Below, piece by piece: positions 60,057 to 64,000 of a DNA stretch of 64,000 bases. The notes under the pieces are model-generated. The model worked only from the letters and a program-made list of their open reading frames with translations. It did not search any database and was not told the origin of the DNA. The DNA lies in the NCBI GenBank assembly GCA_964399625.1, contig CAYNSB010000008.1:24152-88151 (forward strand). Reading direction: 5' to 3'. Source of the stretch: CAYNSB01 sp964399625 (GTDB lineage: Bacteria; Planctomycetota; Phycisphaerae; Phycisphaerales; UBA1924). Position 1 is the first letter of the stretch, and each line of letters begins with the position of its first letter. Position numbers and translations under genes: made by a program.

Positions 60057-62786
60057 ATGGGCATCCGACTCAAAACCATCTTGATCATCCTCGCCACGCT
60101 CGCCGCCATGGGGGCCATCGTGCTCGCGGGAGCCTCCGCAACCATCTCCGATGGCTTCCGCGCCGTCGAGGGCCAGCAGTCGCGCGCCGAGGCCTGCCGC
60201 GCCGCCGACGCGATCGCCGACGCGCTCGATCAGCTCAGCCTCAAACTCTCGGACTGGGCCGCGTGGGACGACACCTGCGACTTCGTCCGCGACCGCAACG
60301 AGAAGTATCGCTCGTCCAACCTCACGCCCGAGTCGCTCTCCAACCTCCGCCTCAGCGCGATCCTCTATCTGGACGAGCACGCCCAGCCCATCGAGCAGCT
60401 CGGCATCGCGCCCACCGATCCTCCCGCGCTCGTCGAGTTCCCCGCGCCCCTCGCGGACCTCGTCCGCCGCCACGACCCCATCCTCACCCACACCGCGGTG
60501 GACTCGCAGAAGACGGGCCTGCTCGTCCCGCCGAACGCCGGACCGCTGCTGATGATCGCCTCGCGACCGATCGTCTCCAGCCAGAAGTCCGGCCCGATCC
60601 TCGGCACGCTGGTCTTCGTCCAGACGCTCGACGCCCCGACGCTCGATCGCATCGCCCGCCGCCTCGGCACCACGCTCGACGTTCTCGACTCCCGATCGCC
60701 CGATCTAAGCGTCCACGACCGGACCGCGATGCAGGCCCTCCTGGGCGATCAGAGCGCCCGCGCGTTCTCCCTGCCGATCTCCAATGACGAGATCCTCGCG
60801 TACGCGATGGTCCCCGATCTGTCGGGCGCCCCGCGCTTGATGCTCCGCACGCGCGCGCCCCGTCCCGTGCACGCGCAGGAGCGAGCAAGCCTCCGCTTCA
60901 CACTGCTCGCCCTCTTCGGCGCCGGCGCCGCCATGTCGATCGTCATCCTCGTCCTGCTCGAGCGTCAGGTGCTCGCGCGCCTCGCGGGACTGGTCAGCCA
61001 GCTCGACGCCCTCGACCCCGCGCACGGCCCGAGCCAGCACCTCTCGCTCAGCGGGTCCGACGAGCTCTCGCGACTCGCCTCCACCATCAACACCCTGCTC
61101 GACAACCTCCACGCCGCGAGCGACGCGACGCGACTGAGCGAGCAGAGGCTCCGCATCATGTTCGAGTCGGCCCCCGTCGCGATCGCCAAGTGCGATGAGG
61201 CGGGCCGCGTCCTCCGAACTAACACCGAGTTCGAGACCCTCGCCCGGCGCACCGCCGACCAGCTCGCGTGCTGCGCCATCCCCGATCTCATCGATGGCAC
61301 GACCGCCCAGGCCCTCACCGAGATCGGGCAGATCGCTTCCGCCACCCACCGCATCGAGCCCCGCGAGAGCGCCATCCTCCGCCCCGACGCCTCGCGCGTG
61401 CCGGCGCTGCTCTCGGCCGTGCGCGTGCAGGACGTGGACGGCGCGCCCCGCCTGTGGATCTTCGCCGAGGATATCTCCGCCCGCATCGACGCCGAGGCCC
61501 GCCTCCGGCGCTACGCCGACGACCTCGAGGACGCAAAGGCGTGGCTCGAGCACCAGGCGCGCGAGCTTGAGGATCGCGCCAAGGAACTCGACGAGGCCCG
61601 CGCCCTCGCCGAGGCTGGCTCCCGCTCCAAGGGCGAGTTCCTCGCCAACATGAGCCACGAGATCCGCACCCCGATGACCGCCATCCTCGGGTACGCCGAC
61701 CTGCTGCTCGACCCCCAGTGCACGCCCCAGGATCGCGAGAGCCACGTCCGCACCATCCGCGGCAACGGCGAGCACCTCCTCACCATCATCAACGACATCC
61801 TCGACCTCTCCAAGATCGAGGCCGGCCGCATGACCGTCGAGCGCGTCGCGTCCGACCCTCGACGCATCATCGAAGAGGCCGCAGAACTCCTCCGCCCACG
61901 CGCCGCGGACAAGGGCGTCCAGCTCCGCGTCCGCGTCGATGACCCGTTCCCGAGGACCATCCTCTCGGACCCCGTCCGCCTCCGCCAGATCCTCGTCAAT
62001 CTCATCGGCAACGCCGTCAAGTTCACCCAGCACGGCTCCATCGATATCCACGTCGCGACGCACGCCGCCGACGACCAACGACCGACGCTCGCGATCGAAG
62101 TCCGCGACACGGGCATCGGCATGACCGCCGAGCAGCTCGCCCGCCTCTTCCAGCCCTTCACCCAGGCCGACTCGTCCACCGCGCGCCGCTTCGGCGGCAC
62201 CGGCCTCGGGCTCACGATCACCCGTCGCCTCGCCCAGATGCTCGACGGAGATGTCACCGTCTCCAGCACCCCGGGAGTCGGCAGCACCTTCCGAGTCGTC
62301 GTCGGCGCCGCGCCCGCGATCGATCAGCGCGACCACGCGTCCGCGCCGCGCGACGCGCAGGCCCAGGGGCCACAGTCGCTCGCGGGGGTGCGCGTCCTGC
62401 TCGCCGAGGACGGCCCGGACAACCAGCGACTCATCTCCTTCCATCTCCGCCGCGCCGGCGCCGAGGTGACCCTCGTGCAGGACGGCCGCGCCGCCGTGAA
62501 CGCCGCGCTCGACGCCGCCCAGGGGCCGGCACCCTTCGACCTCGTCCTGATGGACATGCAGATGCCCGTGATGGACGGCTACGCCGCCGCCACCGAGCTC
62601 CGCGCCCGCGGCTTCGCCGCGCCCATCATCGCGCTCACCGCCCACGCCATGTCGGGCGATCGCGACGTCTGCATCCGCGCCGGATGTAACGACTACGCCA
62701 CCAAGCCCATCGACAAGGGACTGCTCATCGGCACGTGCTGGAACTGGGCACGCGGCCCAGCGCGGCGCCAACTCTCCCCCGCATGA
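60057..62786 (+). CDS. Hybrid sensor histidine kinase (CHASE4-HAMP-PAS-HisKA-HATPase-REC)
   Basis: The 909-residue kinase has two membrane segments, at about 5-27 and 282-303. Between them is a CHASE4 domain (LSLKLSDWAAWDDTCDFV). A HAMP (to about 350), a PAS domain (RLRIMFESAPVAIAKCDEAGRVLRTN) and a coiled coil follow. HisKA has the phospho-acceptor in FLANMSHEIRTPM. The ATPase has DTGIGMT and GGTGLGLTI. The C-terminal receiver has LVLMDMQMPVMDG (phospho-Asp) and TKP-like ATKPID. No response regulator or Hpt gene is adjacent, so the phosphorelay target is elsewhere. A small GGCACGC/GCGTGCC hairpin lies at 59996-60012, upstream. Confidence 0.94.
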   Translation: MGIRLKTILIILATLAAMGAIVLAGASATISDGFRAVEGQQSRAEACRAADAIADALDQLSLKLSDWAAWDDTCDFVRDRNEKYRSSNLTPESLSNLRLSAILYLDEHAQPIEQLGIAPTDPPALVEFPAPLADLVRRHDPILTHTAVDSQKTGLLVPPNAGPLLMIASRPIVSSQKSGPILGTLVFVQTLDAPTLDRIARRLGTTLDVLDSRSPDLSVHDRTAMQALLGDQSARAFSLPISNDEILAYAMVPDLSGAPRLMLRTRAPRPVHAQERASLRFTLLALFGAGAAMSIVILVLLERQVLARLAGLVSQLDALDPAHGPSQHLSLSGSDELSRLASTINTLLDNLHAASDATRLSEQRLRIMFESAPVAIAKCDEAGRVLRTNTEFETLARRTADQLACCAIPDLIDGTTAQALTEIGQIASATHRIEPRESAILRPDASRVPALLSAVRVQDVDGAPRLWIFAEDISARIDAEARLRRYADDLEDAKAWLEHQARELEDRAKELDEARALAEAGSRSKGEFLANMSHEIRTPMTAILGYADLLLDPQCTPQDRESHVRTIRGNGEHLLTIINDILDLSKIEAGRMTVERVASDPRRIIEEAAELLRPRAADKGVQLRVRVDDPFPRTILSDPVRLRQILVNLIGNAVKFTQHGSIDIHVATHAADDQRPTLAIEVRDTGIGMTAEQLARLFQPFTQADSSTARRFGGTGLGLTITRRLAQMLDGDVTVSSTPGVGSTFRVVVGAAPAIDQRDHASAPRDAQAQGPQSLAGVRVLLAEDGPDNQRLISFHLRRAGAEVTLVQDGRAAVNAALDAAQGPAPFDLVLMDMQMPVMDGYAAATELRARGFAAPIIALTAHAMSGDRDVCIRAGCNDYATKPIDKGLLIGTCWNWARGPARRQLSPA

Positions 62787-62804
62787 CGCCGACACGCTCG
62801 CAAG

Positions 62805-62878
62805 GGTGACCGACGGGGCTCGAACCCGCGACATCCAGGACCACAACCTGGCGCTCTACCAACTGAGCTACGGCCACC
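62805..62878 (-). tRNA. tRNA-His (GTG anticodon)
   Basis: On the minus strand the cloverleaf folds cleanly. The acceptor is GTGGCCG/CGGTCAC. The anticodon stem is CCAGG/CCTGG with loop TTGTGGT, so the anticodon is GTG. The T loop is TTCGAGC-like. The extra 5' G (G-1) of tRNA-His is present opposite C73. CCA is not encoded. It lies 20 bases after the kinase stop and converges with it. Confidence 0.95.
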
Positions 62879-63057
62879 ATCAGCGCGCTCCCGCAGGGAC
62901 CGCGCTCCGCCAACACACCAAACGATAACTCCCTCATCAGCCGGGTCAATACGCCCCGACCCTCGCCCTGTGCGTGCGGAAGGGGTAGGCTATCCGTTAC
63001 CCCCAGATTTGTCCCGGGGGCCACAGACCAGAGATCAGCACACAGGAGAACGAGTCG

Positions 63058-64000
<943 letters not shown>

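Overview
The window is GC-rich, densely coded chromosomal DNA that most resembles a planctomycete of the class Phycisphaerae. Three things point there: a type II pseudopilin whose N-terminal signal reads KAFTLIELLVVIAIIAL, two membrane proteins carrying the CxxC(G/R)Y...CPECG zinc ribbon common in that phylum, and a sigma-factor operon whose membrane partner has a pseudopilin-like H-x9-DG ectodomain. No phage, insertion sequence, CRISPR array or rRNA was seen. One tRNA (His) is present. The right end cuts through a pckA gene.

Layout. 0-8 kb: a TPR membrane protein, a membrane-anchored pteridine-reductase-like SDR, prfB with a programmed +1 frameshift at a UAA codon, a zinc-ribbon membrane protein, an ABC-F ATPase and an FAD/NAD(P) protein. 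8-17 kb: a DEAD-box helicase with a His/Gly/Arg tail, a Y-family polymerase, a transaldolase-like aldolase, a RidA protein, then a pseudopilin behind a long palindrome-rich leader and a DUF4139 protein. 17-27 kb: a YdiJ-type FAD/Fe-S dehydrogenase, a CDGSH protein, a MoxR ATPase, a zincin, SppA, and pyrH-frr. 27.7-38.7 kb: a tight operon of VWA, TPR, ExbB, ExbD, ExbD and three large orphan proteins, mostly joined by 4-base start/stop overlaps. This looks like a proton-driven envelope machine and is the best candidate for an undescribed system. 38.7-43.1 kb: two ECF sigma operons with putative anti-sigma membrane proteins. 43.2-46.5 kb: rpmI, rplT, a site-2 protease and gnd. 46.6-56 kb: a TolC lipoprotein, a GH35-like protein with altered catalytic residues, an HD alarmone-hydrolase-like protein, and a peptidase/LolA-like pair. 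56-64 kb: ruvX, gyrB, a hybrid histidine kinase, tRNA-His and pckA.

Two short dispersed repeat families are visible. One is a near-perfect ~39 bp palindromic element found twice, each time at the 3' end of a small zinc-ribbon gene and in the same orientation relative to that gene. The other is a ~45 bp degenerate element found three times in gaps at 46.5, 56.1 and 56.8 kb. Two good intrinsic terminators follow the pseudopilin gene and rplT. Several genes start a few bases after a TATAGT-like -10 box, which suggests short-leader or leaderless transcripts.

All positions and motif calls were read by eye. Family names rest on remembered motifs, and no database search was run.
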